A stretch of DNA of 64,000 bases from Aedoeadaptatus coxii (GCF_001553115.1 NZ_KQ960171.1:1-64000); one strand, 5' to 3'; positions 1 through 8,618 are shown, counted from the stretch's first letter. The notes: a model not told the origin generated them from the sequence alone. Made by a program: numbers and translations.

Positions 1-137
1 GCCGTTTAATTCCTATTGGGCTGTGTCGCGGATAGTGACGTTTTGTTTCAGGCGATGTATTTTGCCGTCACAAGGTGAGCGTGACATTTTATTTCTCGCT
101 AGAGCGTAACTTCTTCTAGCGCCAGACAATAATCAGG
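1..137. other. Unassigned leader with hairpins
   Basis: No reading frame here looks like protein. Two hairpins can be drawn: GTGACG at 35-40 with CGTCAC at 66-71, and GCTAGA at 99-104 with TCTAGC at 115-120. They precede a terminator, so this may be the 3' part of a structured RNA or a 3' UTR cut by the window edge. I could not match it to a known RNA family. Confidence 0.3.
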
Positions 138-157
138 AAAATGCCGTAGGCATTTTT
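138..157 (+). terminator. Rho-independent terminator
   Basis: AAAATGCC pairs with GGCATTTT around a GTA loop and runs into T residues. It would end whatever transcript enters from the left edge. Confidence 0.55.
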
Positions 158-318
158 CGTTATAGTGCCGGCCGGAAAGGGAGATGGGGCGCGCGGGGAA
201 GAGGAAAACGCGGCCTTTGCCTCTGAGCCCTTTCTCTCTTCCCCGCGACATGGTTTTCGGGTTGTGTAAAACCGATTCAAAAACAATTATTTTGCGAGAA
301 TACAGATTTTATTTTTTT

Positions 319-350
319 TTGTTCTCTCCCCTTTCCCGAAAGGGTATAAT
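319..350 (+). promoter_or_regulatory. Promoter of the PspC-domain gene with an inverted repeat
   Basis: A perfect TATAAT lies at 345-350. The -35 region is poor (TTCTCT at 322-327, 17-base spacer). Directly against the -10 box sits a perfect 7-2-7 inverted repeat, CCCTTTC-CC-GAAAGGG at 329-344, which is well placed to be an operator. The 5' stretch 158-318 shows nothing else I can support. Confidence 0.5.
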
Positions 351-377
351 GTACTTAGCATTTTTTAGGAGGTTATG

Positions 378-569
378 ATGAATAAGCAATTAACCAGAAG
401 TATTACTGATCGTAAGATTGCCGGGGTCTGCGGCGGCATTGCCGAGTATTTCGGCATTGATTCGAACTTAGTGCGTATTTTATGGGTGCTGTTCGCGTTG
501 GGCGGCGGCAGCGGTCTTTTGATTTACATTATTTGCGCTCTTTTAATTCCCGAAGAACCTACTTGGTAA
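378..569 (+). CDS. PspC domain membrane protein
   Basis: A 63-residue protein made almost entirely of a PspC domain: a basic amphipathic start (RSITDRKIAGVCGGIAEYFG) followed by one or two hydrophobic segments at about residues 30-58. PspC proteins sit in the membrane and take part in envelope-stress sensing; a stand-alone copy of this size is common in Firmicutes. The AGGAGG at 367-372 fits the second ATG (378) better than the ATG at 375. Its 3' end overlaps the convergent gene ending at 559 by 11 bases. Confidence 0.85.
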   Translation: MNKQLTRSITDRKIAGVCGGIAEYFGIDSNLVRILWVLFALGGGSGLLIYIICALLIPEEPTW

Positions 570-1785
570 CAAGTGCTTCGCTTTCTCGGCGAAGTTCTTT
601 GTTTTCGGGGTTAAGTTCGCAGAGGGTTTCCAACAGGGTTTTTGCCTCGTCCCGTTTGCCTTCGGCGATGAGTGTGGCTCCTTGGCGAAGGGTGGCGTTT
701 TCGATGCTGCCCATCATGGCGGCGGCGTTTAAATAGTTTTGGCGATCGCCTTCCACGACTTTTCGGTAGTGGGCGTAAGCGCCGAGCAGGTTTCCCGCGC
801 GGTGAAGTTCCAGCCCTTGGCGGTAATGATTGGCGGAAGCTTTTAAGCCGTCGAGTTCTTCGATTTTCAGCGCCATGTCTTTGTTTTCCACAATGGGCGG
901 CAGAGTGTCGTAAATGGCGGATGCGCTGTCGTAATCGCCGGCGGCAATATAATTTTGCGCTTCTTCGTAATGGCGGCGCACGGTGACGCCGTCGTATGCT
1001 TTAAAGGCGACGGCGCTTAGGGCGATAATGCTCACGGATATGATGGCGAATAGAAGAATACGCTTTTTCTTGGAAAGGGTGTGTTCTTTTTTTTCTTCGC
1101 TTCGTTCCAAGTCGATTTCGTCTAAGGGGCGAATGGGCATGGTCTGTTCGGTGATGGTGGCTTGCTCGGCTTTTTCCCGATCTCTGTCGATGTAGAGCTG
1201 GAAGAGTTTTTTGTTGACTTGCCGTTCGGTCACGGCGGAAAGCACGAAATCCCTCGAGCGTTTGCAGTAGCGGCAGTTTTCGTCGTCGTGGCTGTTAACG
1301 AAGCCGCAAATGCAGCGCCAAAGTTCGGGGTAGCGGCCGCCGTAGGTATAAAAATCGGGACCGAAGAGTTTTTTCAGTTCGTCCTTTTTTTCTTTCGTTA
1401 TAATGGGCACGGTTTGGTAGTATTCTTTGGTGCGATCGTAGTATTTTCGCGTGCCGTCGTCGAAATGCACTTCGGATATACGGATGCGCACGCCTCTCGC
1501 CGTGTGGTGGCGTTCGTCGAGCATCCAGTAGGGAAGAAAGGATAGGGATTTGGGCTTCAGGTTCAGGTTTTCAAAGCCGTGTTGAAAGACGGTTTCGTCG
1601 AAAATGAATTTGCCGAAGGCGTTGATAAAGAGTACGTCTAATTTTAAATAGTGTATGGATTGGTAAGTGTTGTTGATGATGTCGATGACGAGGGCGAAGC
1701 CTGTTTCGTTTTGCGCCAGGTAGGCGTCGGCGATTTGCACGTCGTTGGCTTTTGAAACGCGCACTTTGGTAGATATGGTTCGCAT
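559..1785 (-). CDS. Zinc-ribbon, single-pass membrane protein with TPR-like C-terminus
   Basis: 408 residues with no family name I recognise. Order: an N-terminal beta-rich domain (1-130) that looks like the 'additional strands' type found with zinc ribbons; a zinc ribbon near 155-175 with Cys pattern CxC...CxxC (WRCICG ... CRYCKR); a charged linker; one hydrophobic helix at about 243-265; then helical repeats resembling TPRs (YIAAGDYDSASAIYD, HRAGNLLGAYAHYRKV, LIAEGKRDEAKTLLE) to the end. Predicted topology places the repeats outside the cytoplasm. It has its own promoter and SD (AAGGAGG). Function unknown. Confidence 0.7.
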   Translation of the reverse strand: MRTISTKVRVSKANDVQIADAYLAQNETGFALVIDIINNTYQSIHYLKLDVLFINAFGKFIFDETVFQHGFENLNLKPKSLSFLPYWMLDERHHTARGVRIRISEVHFDDGTRKYYDRTKEYYQTVPIITKEKKDELKKLFGPDFYTYGGRYPELWRCICGFVNSHDDENCRYCKRSRDFVLSAVTERQVNKKLFQLYIDRDREKAEQATITEQTMPIRPLDEIDLERSEEKKEHTLSKKKRILLFAIISVSIIALSAVAFKAYDGVTVRRHYEEAQNYIAAGDYDSASAIYDTLPPIVENKDMALKIEELDGLKASANHYRQGLELHRAGNLLGAYAHYRKVVEGDRQNYLNAAAMMGSIENATLRQGATLIAEGKRDEAKTLLETLCELNPENKELRRESEALVTK

Positions 1786-1803
1786 GGCGACCTCCTTGTC
1801 TTT

Positions 1804-1832
1804 ATTATAGAAAAGCCCTCGATGCCTCGCAA
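1804..1832 (-). promoter_or_regulatory. Promoter for the zinc-ribbon/TPR gene
   Basis: Read on the minus strand: TTGCGA (1827-1832), a 17-base spacer, TATAAT (1804-1809). It lies about 20 bases upstream of the ATG at 1785. Confidence 0.7.
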
Positions 1833-1840
1833 GTTGGGCA

Positions 1841-1867
1841 CAAAAAATAGCACCTTTTCGGTGCTAT
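1841..1867 (-). terminator. Terminator of the dppA-HAD-vanZ operon
   Basis: On the minus strand ATAGCACC pairs with GGTGCTAT around a short loop, followed by TTTTTT. The stop codon of the VanZ gene is part of the hairpin. Confidence 0.75.
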
Positions 1868-2427
1868 CGTCTGTAGCGTTTGGGATGAAAAAGTGTTTGG
1901 TGTTTTGAAAGGATGTAGCCGATGGCGATGCCCGCCATGTTCAGGAGCCAGTCGTCGATGTCGGCGCTTCTGCCAATGCGGTATTGCACGGCTTCGATGG
2001 CGACGAAGATGATGCCGTAGGCTAAAAATAAATAGCCCGGCTGTTTCATTTTTTCGAAGAGAACCGGCGTTAAAAAACCCAAGGGGATGGCGATTAAAAT
2101 ATTACCGAAGATGTTTAGGAAAATGCTCGACGGGGAGCCGTAATGGATAAAGAGTTGCAATGTTTTAAAGGGCACGAGGTTCAGTTGCCAATCGCTGCTT
2201 TCCGTATCCACGCCCAAGGGCACGCCCCAGGATTCCAGCATGCGGTTGTTGACGAGTAAAAAGAAGAGAAGCCAAAGGGAATAGGTGGCAAAGAGTAAGA
2301 GTAATCGCTCGCGACGGCGGTTGCTCTTTTTTTTGTACTTACCGAAGATTTGCGTGCGAAGGAGTGAAAAGCTTAAAAAGGCGACGACAAAAAGTAGGGG
2401 CGTCACTTTTAGTGCGTAGCGGATCAA
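1864..2427 (-). CDS. VanZ-like family membrane protein
   Basis: 187 residues with about five hydrophobic segments. The features of the VanZ-like family are the N-terminal membrane helix, the NLVPF motif near residue 84, FLNIFGNILIAIPLGF at about 103-118, and the acidic DIDDWLLNMAG near the end. VanZ relatives lower binding of teicoplanin-type drugs in enterococci, but most chromosomal homologues have no proven role. The start is a TTG that overlaps the TGA of the upstream HAD gene (TTGA), with GGAG eight bases ahead, so the two are translationally coupled. Confidence 0.8.
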   Translation of the reverse strand: MIRYALKVTPLLFVVAFLSFSLLRTQIFGKYKKKSNRRRERLLLLFATYSLWLLFFLLVNNRMLESWGVPLGVDTESSDWQLNLVPFKTLQLFIHYGSPSSIFLNIFGNILIAIPLGFLTPVLFEKMKQPGYLFLAYGIIFVAIEAVQYRIGRSADIDDWLLNMAGIAIGYILSKHQTLFHPKRYRR

Positions 2428-3068
2428 AAATATCGCTCCAAATCCACATGAAGGAGGCTATCCACTACTTCGTCGGCGGTGTCGACGATGTCGTCCCAAT
2501 AGGGGGCGTTGGAATCGTCTTTTACGCCGATGGTGTAAAGGCCGTATGCTTTTGCCGCTACGACGGCGTAATGGGCGTCGTCGAAGAAGAGGATGTCCTC
2601 CGGTTTTTCGCCGAGTTTTTTGGCGAGAATATCGTAAAATCTCGCGTCACTTTTTTCGATACCCACGCCGTTACAGGTTTGGATAAATTGGAAATAGGGA
2701 TTTAAGCCAAATCGCTCCAAGGCCGGGCCTAAAAATTCTTCGTTGGTGGCGGTGGCGAGGACGATAGGCGCCCGTTTATAGGCGCGCTTGACGAGATCCA
2801 TGGCCCCTTCTTTTAAGGGCAGGGTGTGGGAGTAGCCGTTCTTTAAAATGTCGCCCATTTCGTTAAAAATCTCCTCCACTGATTCCGGGAGTTCCAGTTC
2901 TTTTTTAAAAAAAGCGCTGGATTGATTTAAACTCATGGTGGTCACTTTGTCGTGAATGGCGTCGGTGTATTCTTTCCCTTTGGATTCCACAAAGTCGCGG
3001 CCCAAGCGGCGCCACATGCCCATGGAATCGATAAGGGTTCCGTCAAAATCAAATGCGATGGCTTTCAT
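2424..3068 (-). CDS. HAD-superfamily hydrolase (beta-phosphoglucomutase/phosphatase type)
   Basis: 214 residues. Motif I is FDFDGTLIDS at residues 5-14 with the two catalytic Asp; motif II Thr is in VLATAT; the Lys of motif III is in GIEKSDARF; motif IV is ILFFDDAHYAV. The helical cap inserted after motif I is of the phosphoglycolate-phosphatase/phosphoglucomutase kind, so a small phosphorylated metabolite is the likely substrate. The ATG at 3068 was chosen over an upstream in-frame ATG (3104) because AAAGGAA precedes it and the HAD core starts right there. It lies in one operon with the upstream D-aminopeptidase gene and VanZ. Confidence 0.82.
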   Translation of the reverse strand: MKAIAFDFDGTLIDSMGMWRRLGRDFVESKGKEYTDAIHDKVTTMSLNQSSAFFKKELELPESVEEIFNEMGDILKNGYSHTLPLKEGAMDLVKRAYKRAPIVLATATNEEFLGPALERFGLNPYFQFIQTCNGVGIEKSDARFYDILAKKLGEKPEDILFFDDAHYAVVAAKAYGLYTIGVKDDSNAPYWDDIVDTADEVVDSLLHVDLERYF

Positions 3069-3091
3069 AGCGTTCCTTTCTGTTTTGTGCC

Positions 3092-3922
3092 CTAGACGCG
3101 GCACATGGCTTCCAGTGTCATAAGTGTGTTGATGAGTTCCAATCCCGTTTGCGCCGTAAAGCCTACGCGGTAGCCGTCCAGGCGGGAAATGCCCGGCACG
3201 ATTTCCACTTTGTCGGCGTGGAGTGTGCGATTGGTTTCCACGACCACGCGGTAGGGCGCGTAAATGTCGCCGAGGGGAAGGGTTTTAAAATCTTTTGACA
3301 GGACATTTCCCACTTTTTCTATAATTTCCCGGCGAAGTTCGGCAAAGTTTTTGTGGCGCACGGCGTTGTGGCCTAAGCTTTCCTTTGTAATGACGTAATC
3401 TACATTGGGCATATAGCCTTCTAAAACCAATTGGCCGTAAAGCCCGCTGTCGCCGATGACCAGGCCTACGGGAATGCGGTAATCTTTGGCGACGATTTGA
3501 TTGACCAATGCTTCTGACACTTTAATGTCGTTGACGGTAATGCGATGGAAATAGGTGGAATAGCTGTGGTTCATGTTGCCGTGGTGATGGCCGCTGCCGG
3601 CGTGATAGCCTAAGAAAAAGACGATGTCGTGGCCTTCGAGGGCGGTCATCATAAAATCTTTTCGGGGATAGCCGCTAATGAGTTCGATGCGGGGATCCAT
3701 TTCCGAAAGGAGCAGGTAATCTAAATTTTTGCCTTCTGCGTGGCTGTCTACGATGGTAATGTGTTCCACATCGTCGTTGCGGCTCGATTGTTGAATGCCT
3801 TCGATGACGGCGCGAACGTGGGCGTGTATGGCGTCGCTGTAGCGTTTGGTTTGTTTGATTTCGTCGCTGAAGCGATCGATGCCGGCGATGCCTTCCATAT
3901 CGAATGAAATGTAAATGTTCAT
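3092..3922 (-). CDS. dppA: M55 family D-aminopeptidase (DppA-like)
   Basis: 276 residues, the usual length for family M55 (B. subtilis DppA). The zinc ligands line up with that family: Asp8 and Glu10 in SFDMEGIAGI, His61 in DSHAEG, His107 in GYHAG, and Glu137 in SEALVNQ. DppA is a zinc D-aminopeptidase that splits D-Ala-containing dipeptides, probably for wall-peptide recycling. In B. subtilis it is linked to a dipeptide transporter; here it is not, and instead leads a three-gene operon with a HAD hydrolase and VanZ. AAGGAG precedes the ATG. Confidence 0.88.
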   Translation of the reverse strand: MNIYISFDMEGIAGIDRFSDEIKQTKRYSDAIHAHVRAVIEGIQQSSRNDDVEHITIVDSHAEGKNLDYLLLSEMDPRIELISGYPRKDFMMTALEGHDIVFFLGYHAGSGHHHGNMNHSYSTYFHRITVNDIKVSEALVNQIVAKDYRIPVGLVIGDSGLYGQLVLEGYMPNVDYVITKESLGHNAVRHKNFAELRREIIEKVGNVLSKDFKTLPLGDIYAPYRVVVETNRTLHADKVEIVPGISRLDGYRVGFTAQTGLELINTLMTLEAMCRV

Positions 3923-4004
3923 GGTACTCCTTTCCGGGAAATGGGTTGTGTTAGGGCTTCTATTTTTTCCGCCTCACGTGGTAGGATAGAGTGAGGAGGT
4001 AGTT

Positions 4005-4451
4005 ATGGATCGAGATTCGTTTTTTATGGCACAGGCTCTGGACGAGGCGAAAGTATCCGCTGCCATGGGCGAGGTGCCTATCGGCTGTGTGATCGTCGAT
4101 GAGGGCGAGATTATCGGCCGCGGACACAATGAAATTGAATCCTTGGATTCTCCTTTGGCTCACGCGGAAATCATGGCCCTGGACGAGGCGGCGAAGAAAA
4201 AGGGCAGGCGCATCGGCGGAACCCTTTACGTGACGGTGGAGCCTTGCCCCATGTGCATGGGGGCGATTTTAAACGGCCGCATCGATCGCCTGGTCATTGG
4301 CGCGGAAAACCCGCGGTTCGGCGCGGCGGGATCGGTGGTCAACCTTGCGGCCTTTCGCGCCTTTAATCACAGCGTCACGGTGCGTCGAGGCGTTCTCCAA
4401 GGGGAATGCAGCGAGCTTATGCGCACTTTTTTTAAAGATCTTCGCCCTTAA
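4005..4451 (+). CDS. tadA: tRNA-specific adenosine deaminase TadA
   Basis: 148 residues of the CMP/dCMP deaminase fold. The zinc site is complete: His53 and the proton-shuttle Glu55 in LAHAEIMAL, and Cys81/Cys84 in PCPMCMGA. ARxxR-type tRNA contacts and the SVVNL region are as in TadA, which converts A34 to inosine in tRNA-Arg(ACG). A GAGGAGG SD precedes the ATG. The last 20 bases overlap the convergent gene at 4432. Of the nucleoside deaminases in the window this is the essential tRNA enzyme, whereas the one at 28776 is a dCMP deaminase. Confidence 0.93.
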   Translation: MDRDSFFMAQALDEAKVSAAMGEVPIGCVIVDEGEIIGRGHNEIESLDSPLAHAEIMALDEAAKKKGRRIGGTLYVTVEPCPMCMGAILNGRIDRLVIGAENPRFGAAGSVVNLAAFRAFNHSVTVRRGVLQGECSELMRTFFKDLRP

Positions 4452-4863
4452 GGCGCCCTTTGGCTTTTGCCAGTTCTTCGGCACTAAGACCTCTTGTAAT
4501 GGAAAAGGGATCGCCTTCGCCCACGGCGCGGGAGGGAAGCTTGGCATGTTGCGGCATGTGGGCATTCTCTTCCAAGATACTGTAATCGCCGGTGTAGACG
4601 AAGGGATCGACGACGACGCCTTTTTTCAGCGTGCTGTAATCTCCAATAGAGGCCATGGTGACGGTAACGTCATTTCCTACATGGGCGTAGTGGCCGATGG
4701 CGGTTTTATTTTCTTTGCCGCCGATAATGTGAATATTATTTCCGAAGACGACACCATCGCCTACGCAAATGGTGCCGTCTTTTGCGTCCAGCACCACGTT
4801 GTCGCCGCAGGTAATATTGTTTCCGAGAAGAACATTGCCTTTGCAATTTAGTTTATGATTCAT
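4432..4863 (-). CDS. Left-handed beta-helix (hexapeptide repeat) protein
   Basis: 143 residues dominated by imperfect hexapeptide turns (VLLGNN, ITCGDN, VVLDAK, ICVGDG, VVFGNN, AIGHYAHVGNDVTV, ASIGDYSTL), the signature of a left-handed parallel beta-helix as in gamma-carbonic anhydrases and acyltransferases. A C-terminal helix (LSAEELAKAKGRL) would pack on the trimer. No clear catalytic His cluster is visible, so I make no claim about the reaction. The ATG at 4863 has GAGG five bases ahead; an in-frame TTG at 4881 is a weaker alternative. Confidence 0.7.
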   Translation of the reverse strand: MNHKLNCKGNVLLGNNITCGDNVVLDAKDGTICVGDGVVFGNNIHIIGGKENKTAIGHYAHVGNDVTVTMASIGDYSTLKKGVVVDPFVYTGDYSILEENAHMPQHAKLPSRAVGEGDPFSITRGLSAEELAKAKGRLKGEDL

Positions 4864-4902
4864 TATAACCTCATTTTTCAAAATATGATGTGAAAATGGC
4901 GA

Positions 4903-4943
4903 TAAAAAACGCCCTCGCGGCTGCCGAGCATGTGCTGAGGGCG
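4903..4943 (-). terminator. Terminator after the LURP-one-like gene
   Basis: On the minus strand CGCCCTC (4937-4943) pairs with GAGGGCG (4910-4916), followed by TTTTTT. It lies seven bases beyond the stop codon at 4951. Confidence 0.75.
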
Positions 4944-4950
4944 GGCTGGT

Positions 4951-5475
4951 TTAATAGCTGTGAAAGTATACGTCCAATACGATGGCGGCGCCTAAATAAA
5001 CGGCGAGGGGAAGGGCGTCGGAGGAAATCTCCATGGCGTATTCTTTTCCGCCTGGAATGAGTTTTCCCCTAAAAGTCGCCAAGACGTCGTCGCCGCACTT
5101 TATGTAAAAGGTTCGGGCGCGGACAAAGCCTGTTAAATCGTAGCGTACGCCTTTATAATAAAAGGACGTATTGGGCAAACTGAAGCGCTCTTTGTCTTCT
5201 AAAAAATCCACAGAGCCCTGGGGACAATCTAAAGTAAATGCCGGTGCAGTTTGGGTGACGAGGGTTTTCTTTTTTAGGGAAAAACGCTCGTTTCCATCGG
5301 CATCGATTAGTGATAGAGTATAGGGTATAATGGGAAGTTCGCGAAAGGCGGAGGCGATCCCCGTTTGGATGACGTCGCCTTTAGTTTCCAAAAGTTTAAG
5401 ACCGCTTTCGTCGTAAAATGTATAATCGACGACGGAGGGAATCCGCGAGATAGCTTGTAAACTACATCGTATCAT
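4951..5475 (-). CDS. LURP-one/tubby-like domain protein (tentative)
   Basis: 174 residues, all beta-strand in character, without signal peptide. The pattern of short strands with charged turns (DYTFYDESGLKLLETKGD, DADGNERFSLKKK, VLATFRGKLIPGGKEYAMEI) followed by a final hydrophobic helix (ALPLAVYLGAAIVLDVYF) resembles the LURP-one-related (tubby C-terminal-like) family, e.g. B. subtilis YxjI, whose role is unknown. No catalytic motif is seen. It is a single-gene unit with a terminator and an SD (GGAAGGA) and is divergent from the UPF0291 gene. Confidence 0.5.
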   Translation of the reverse strand: MIRCSLQAISRIPSVVDYTFYDESGLKLLETKGDVIQTGIASAFRELPIIPYTLSLIDADGNERFSLKKKTLVTQTAPAFTLDCPQGSVDFLEDKERFSLPNTSFYYKGVRYDLTGFVRARTFYIKCGDDVLATFRGKLIPGGKEYAMEISSDALPLAVYLGAAIVLDVYFHSY

Positions 5476-5548
5476 GCTGTCACATCCTTCCTTTTCATTG
5501 TACTATAATGTAAAGAAAATTCAACAAAGCAGATAAAGGAGTTTTATA

Positions 5549-5785
5549 ATGATAGATTACTTACCGCGCATAAATGAGCTGGCGAAATTGGCAAAAGAAC
5601 GGGAATTGACGCCGGAGGAAATGGAAGAGAGAGACAGATTGCGCAAGGCCTATTTAAAGGAATTCAGAAAGGGCTTTCGCGAACAGCTTTTAAATACGAA
5701 GGTCGTAGACGAAGAGGGCAACGATATTACCCCGGAAAAATTGAAGAAGGCGAAAGAAGAAAGAGCGAAAAATCAAGAGGATTAG
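5549..5785 (+). CDS. UPF0291/DUF896 (YnzC-like) protein
   Basis: 78 residues, highly charged, two N-terminal helices. The start INELAKLAKERELTPEEM followed by ERDRLRKAYLKEFR is diagnostic of DUF896 (UPF0291, YnzC/YlbF-size proteins), found across Firmicutes and of unproven function. AAAGGAG precedes the ATG and TATAAT lies at 5504-5509. It is 13 bases ahead of trkA and probably shares its transcript. Confidence 0.88.
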   Translation: MIDYLPRINELAKLAKERELTPEEMEERDRLRKAYLKEFRKGFREQLLNTKVVDEEGNDITPEKLKKAKEERAKNQED

Positions 5786-5798
5786 TAAGGAGAATACC

Positions 5799-7178
5799 AT
5801 GCGCGCATTGGTTGTAGGCGGGGGGAAATTGGGCATGCGACTCGCCCGTTCCCTCGTGGAGGAAAATGTAGAGATCACGGTGCTCGATAATGATCCCCGA
5901 GTGATTCAAAAGGTAAATAACGAGTTGGACGTTTTGACCATTACGGGCAATGCGTTGGATTTTAATATTTTAAAAGAACTGAATATCGAGAAATACGATA
6001 TGATTATCGGCACGGTCACCAGCGACGAATCCAATGTGTTGGTAACGAGTATCGCCAAAAAAATGGGGTGTAAGCGCGCCATCGCCCGTATTCGTAATCC
6101 GGAATACCATTCCCAAATTCGCCTTATTAAGGAAGAATTGGATATCGACTACGTCATCAATCCCGAACATGCCGCCGCCACCGCCATCGAAAAGTATTTG
6201 CTGAAAAAATACTCTCTGATGAGCGACGAGTTCGCCGGGGGAAAGGTAAAACTCGTGGAATTTAACGTAGGGCAGGAGCAGGAGTTCGTCAATAAAAAAC
6301 TCATGGATTTAAACAATCTCCATAATCTCCTTATCGCCGCCGTTTCTCGAAAGGGCTACACCTTTATTCCCAACGGCAGTACCATGTTGAAGAAAAATGA
6401 CGTGATCCTCGTCATCGGCGCGCGAAAGAGCATCGACGAATTTGATCGCCTTCATTCCAATGTGCAGGCGGTGAAGCCGACGAAGAGCGTCATGATTTTA
6501 GGGGGCGGCAAGCTCGGCGATTATCTCTGCGGCCTCTTATTGAAAGACAGAATCGACGTCCTCGTCATCGAAAAAGATCACGACAAGGCGATAGCATTGA
6601 AAGAGCGCCATCCCGAAGCGGTGGTTATTCACGGCGACGGCACGGATTTCAACGTGCTGGAAGAGGAAGTGATCCACTCTTACGACGCCTTTGTCGGCGC
6701 TACGGGCATCGACGAGACGAATATTTTAATGGCCCTTTCCATGAAAGAAGAGGGCATTACGAAATCCGTAGCGAAAATTTCCCGTGTAAACTTTATTAAT
6801 GTGTTGGACAAATTAAATCTCGACGCCACGTTCAATCCCAGTTTTATTACGGCATCGATTATTTTAAAGCTCATTCGCGGAAAAGACGCCCTGGCCATTA
6901 ACTTAATGTACGACGGGGATACGGAAATCGCCGAAATTAAATTAAACGATAATTTGAAAATTTTAAATACGCCCTTAATGGATCTTTCGCTGCCCAAGGG
7001 GATTTTAATCGCCGCCATCGTAAGAGGGCAGGATGTCATTATTCCAAGCGGCCAATCGAAACTGCAACAAGGGGATCGCATTATCGTGTTCTGCAAACAT
7101 AAAAATGTGCGAACCATGAAAAATTATTTCTACACCAATCGAGGAGGATTCTTCAATGAATTTTGGCGCGGCATTTGA
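5799..7178 (+). CDS. trkA: Trk potassium uptake regulatory protein TrkA
   Basis: 459 residues with the full duplicated TrkA layout: RCK-N with Rossmann motif VVGGGKLG at residues 5-12, RCK-C at about 140-225, a second RCK-N starting at MILGGGKLGDYL near 232, and RCK-C to the end. TrkA is the cytosolic NAD(H)/nucleotide-binding ring that gates TrkH. The gene overlaps trkH by 23 bases, so the two are coupled. Both Rossmann motifs are intact, unlike in the third gene of this operon. Confidence 0.93.
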   Translation: MRALVVGGGKLGMRLARSLVEENVEITVLDNDPRVIQKVNNELDVLTITGNALDFNILKELNIEKYDMIIGTVTSDESNVLVTSIAKKMGCKRAIARIRNPEYHSQIRLIKEELDIDYVINPEHAAATAIEKYLLKKYSLMSDEFAGGKVKLVEFNVGQEQEFVNKKLMDLNNLHNLLIAAVSRKGYTFIPNGSTMLKKNDVILVIGARKSIDEFDRLHSNVQAVKPTKSVMILGGGKLGDYLCGLLLKDRIDVLVIEKDHDKAIALKERHPEAVVIHGDGTDFNVLEEEVIHSYDAFVGATGIDETNILMALSMKEEGITKSVAKISRVNFINVLDKLNLDATFNPSFITASIILKLIRGKDALAINLMYDGDTEIAEIKLNDNLKILNTPLMDLSLPKGILIAAIVRGQDVIIPSGQSKLQQGDRIIVFCKHKNVRTMKNYFYTNRGGFFNEFWRGI

Positions 7179-8610
7179 TGTTTTAGGCTTGCTGCTCGCC
7201 GTGGAAGGGGCTTTTATGTTGCCGCCTTTGATTTATGCCAAAGTCAACGGGGAAGGGAGCGTCATGGCGTTTTTAATCGCCATCGGTCTTTGCGCCCTGG
7301 CGGGGGTGGCGCTGTTTTTAGTGCCGAAAAAAGACGAACACCTTCGCGGCCGCGACGGGCTTTTCATCGTCGCTGCGGGATGGTTTATCGCATCTATTTT
7401 CGGTGCCGTTCCACTCTATCTCGGTGGAGCGACGCCCACCTATATCGACGCTATTTTTGAAATCGTATCGGGCTTTACCACGACGGGAGCCTCGGTGATC
7501 GACAATATCGAAATTGTGGATAAAAGCTTGGTGCTTTGGCGCAGCATGACTCACTGGATCGGCGGCATGGGGATTCTCGTGTTTACCCTAGCTCTTTTGC
7601 CGAGAGCGGGCACCAATGGCTTCCGCATTTTTAAAGCGGAAACGCCCGGGCCTGTGGCAGGTAAAGTGGAACCCAGAATGAAAAACACCGCCGTCACTCT
7701 TTACAAAATTTACTTATTGATTACCGTCGTCCTCTTTGTGTTGTTAAAGCTATTCGGCATGACCGCCTTCGATTCCGTCATCCATACCTTAGGGGTCGTC
7801 GGCACCGGAGGATTTTCTTCCCACGTGGCCTCGGCGGGACAGTACACGAATAATACGCCGGTACTCGTCACCATGTCCATTTTCATGGTGATGTGCGGCA
7901 CGAACTTCAGTTTATATTCTCGACTGGCTACCGGCCATTGGCGGGATATGTTTTTAGACGAGGAGTACCGATTGTATTTAAGAATCGTCATCTCCGCCAT
8001 CGTCCTCATCGCCGTGGATTTAATTTTCGGCACGGGGATGAAAATCGGCCTCGGATTCCGCGAGGCGGCCTTTCAGGTGACGAGTATTATTTCCACATCG
8101 GGCTTCGCCTCCATGGATTACGATTTTTGGCCGGGCTTTTCAAAATGTATTCTACTCGGCCTTTACTTCTTCGGATCCTGCGCCGGCTCCACGGCAGGGG
8201 GTATGAAAATTATTCGCATCCTCGTCCTTTGGAAAATCGTCAAGCGGGAGATTTTTAAATCCATTCACCCCAACGCCGTCATACCCATTCGCGTCAACGG
8301 AAAAATCGTAGAGGATCGTGTCATTCTCGGCATCGTCGCCTTTTCCGTGGTGTACTTTATGATTCTCGCCGTCGCCACGGTGATCGTGAGTTTATCCGGC
8401 GTAGACTTTCTGACGGCCTTTTCGGGATCCCTTACCTGCCTTTCCAATGTCGGGCCGGGATTTGCAGGCGTCGGGCCCACCAACACATTTTCAAGCTTCG
8501 GCGCGGGCTATAAACTTATCTTTTCTGCCCTTATGCTGCTGGGGCGCTTGGAATTTTTCACCGTCCTCGGATTATTCACCATGGGACACGGCAATCAGTT
8601 AATGGATTAG
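7156..8610 (+). CDS. trkH: Trk/Ktr potassium transporter membrane subunit TrkH
   Basis: 484 residues, polytopic. Four pore-loop repeats are visible with their filter sequences: SGFTTTGAS, GVVGTGGF, ISTSGFAS and NVGPGFAG. The Gly in each P-loop is kept, as expected for a potassium channel-like transporter. Start: ATG 7156 with GAGGAGG inside the end of trkA. It works with the TrkA ring encoded on either side. Length and filter match TrkH better than the shorter KtrB. Confidence 0.92.
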   Translation: MNFGAAFDVLGLLLAVEGAFMLPPLIYAKVNGEGSVMAFLIAIGLCALAGVALFLVPKKDEHLRGRDGLFIVAAGWFIASIFGAVPLYLGGATPTYIDAIFEIVSGFTTTGASVIDNIEIVDKSLVLWRSMTHWIGGMGILVFTLALLPRAGTNGFRIFKAETPGPVAGKVEPRMKNTAVTLYKIYLLITVVLFVLLKLFGMTAFDSVIHTLGVVGTGGFSSHVASAGQYTNNTPVLVTMSIFMVMCGTNFSLYSRLATGHWRDMFLDEEYRLYLRIVISAIVLIAVDLIFGTGMKIGLGFREAAFQVTSIISTSGFASMDYDFWPGFSKCILLGLYFFGSCAGSTAGGMKIIRILVLWKIVKREIFKSIHPNAVIPIRVNGKIVEDRVILGIVAFSVVYFMILAVATVIVSLSGVDFLTAFSGSLTCLSNVGPGFAGVGPTNTFSSFGAGYKLIFSALMLLGRLEFFTVLGLFTMGHGNQLMD

Positions 8611-8618
8611 GAGAGACT

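Noticed and set aside
184-378. 64-residue open frame upstream of the PspC gene
   Set aside because: It runs through the promoter and SD of the PspC gene, and its composition is not protein-like.
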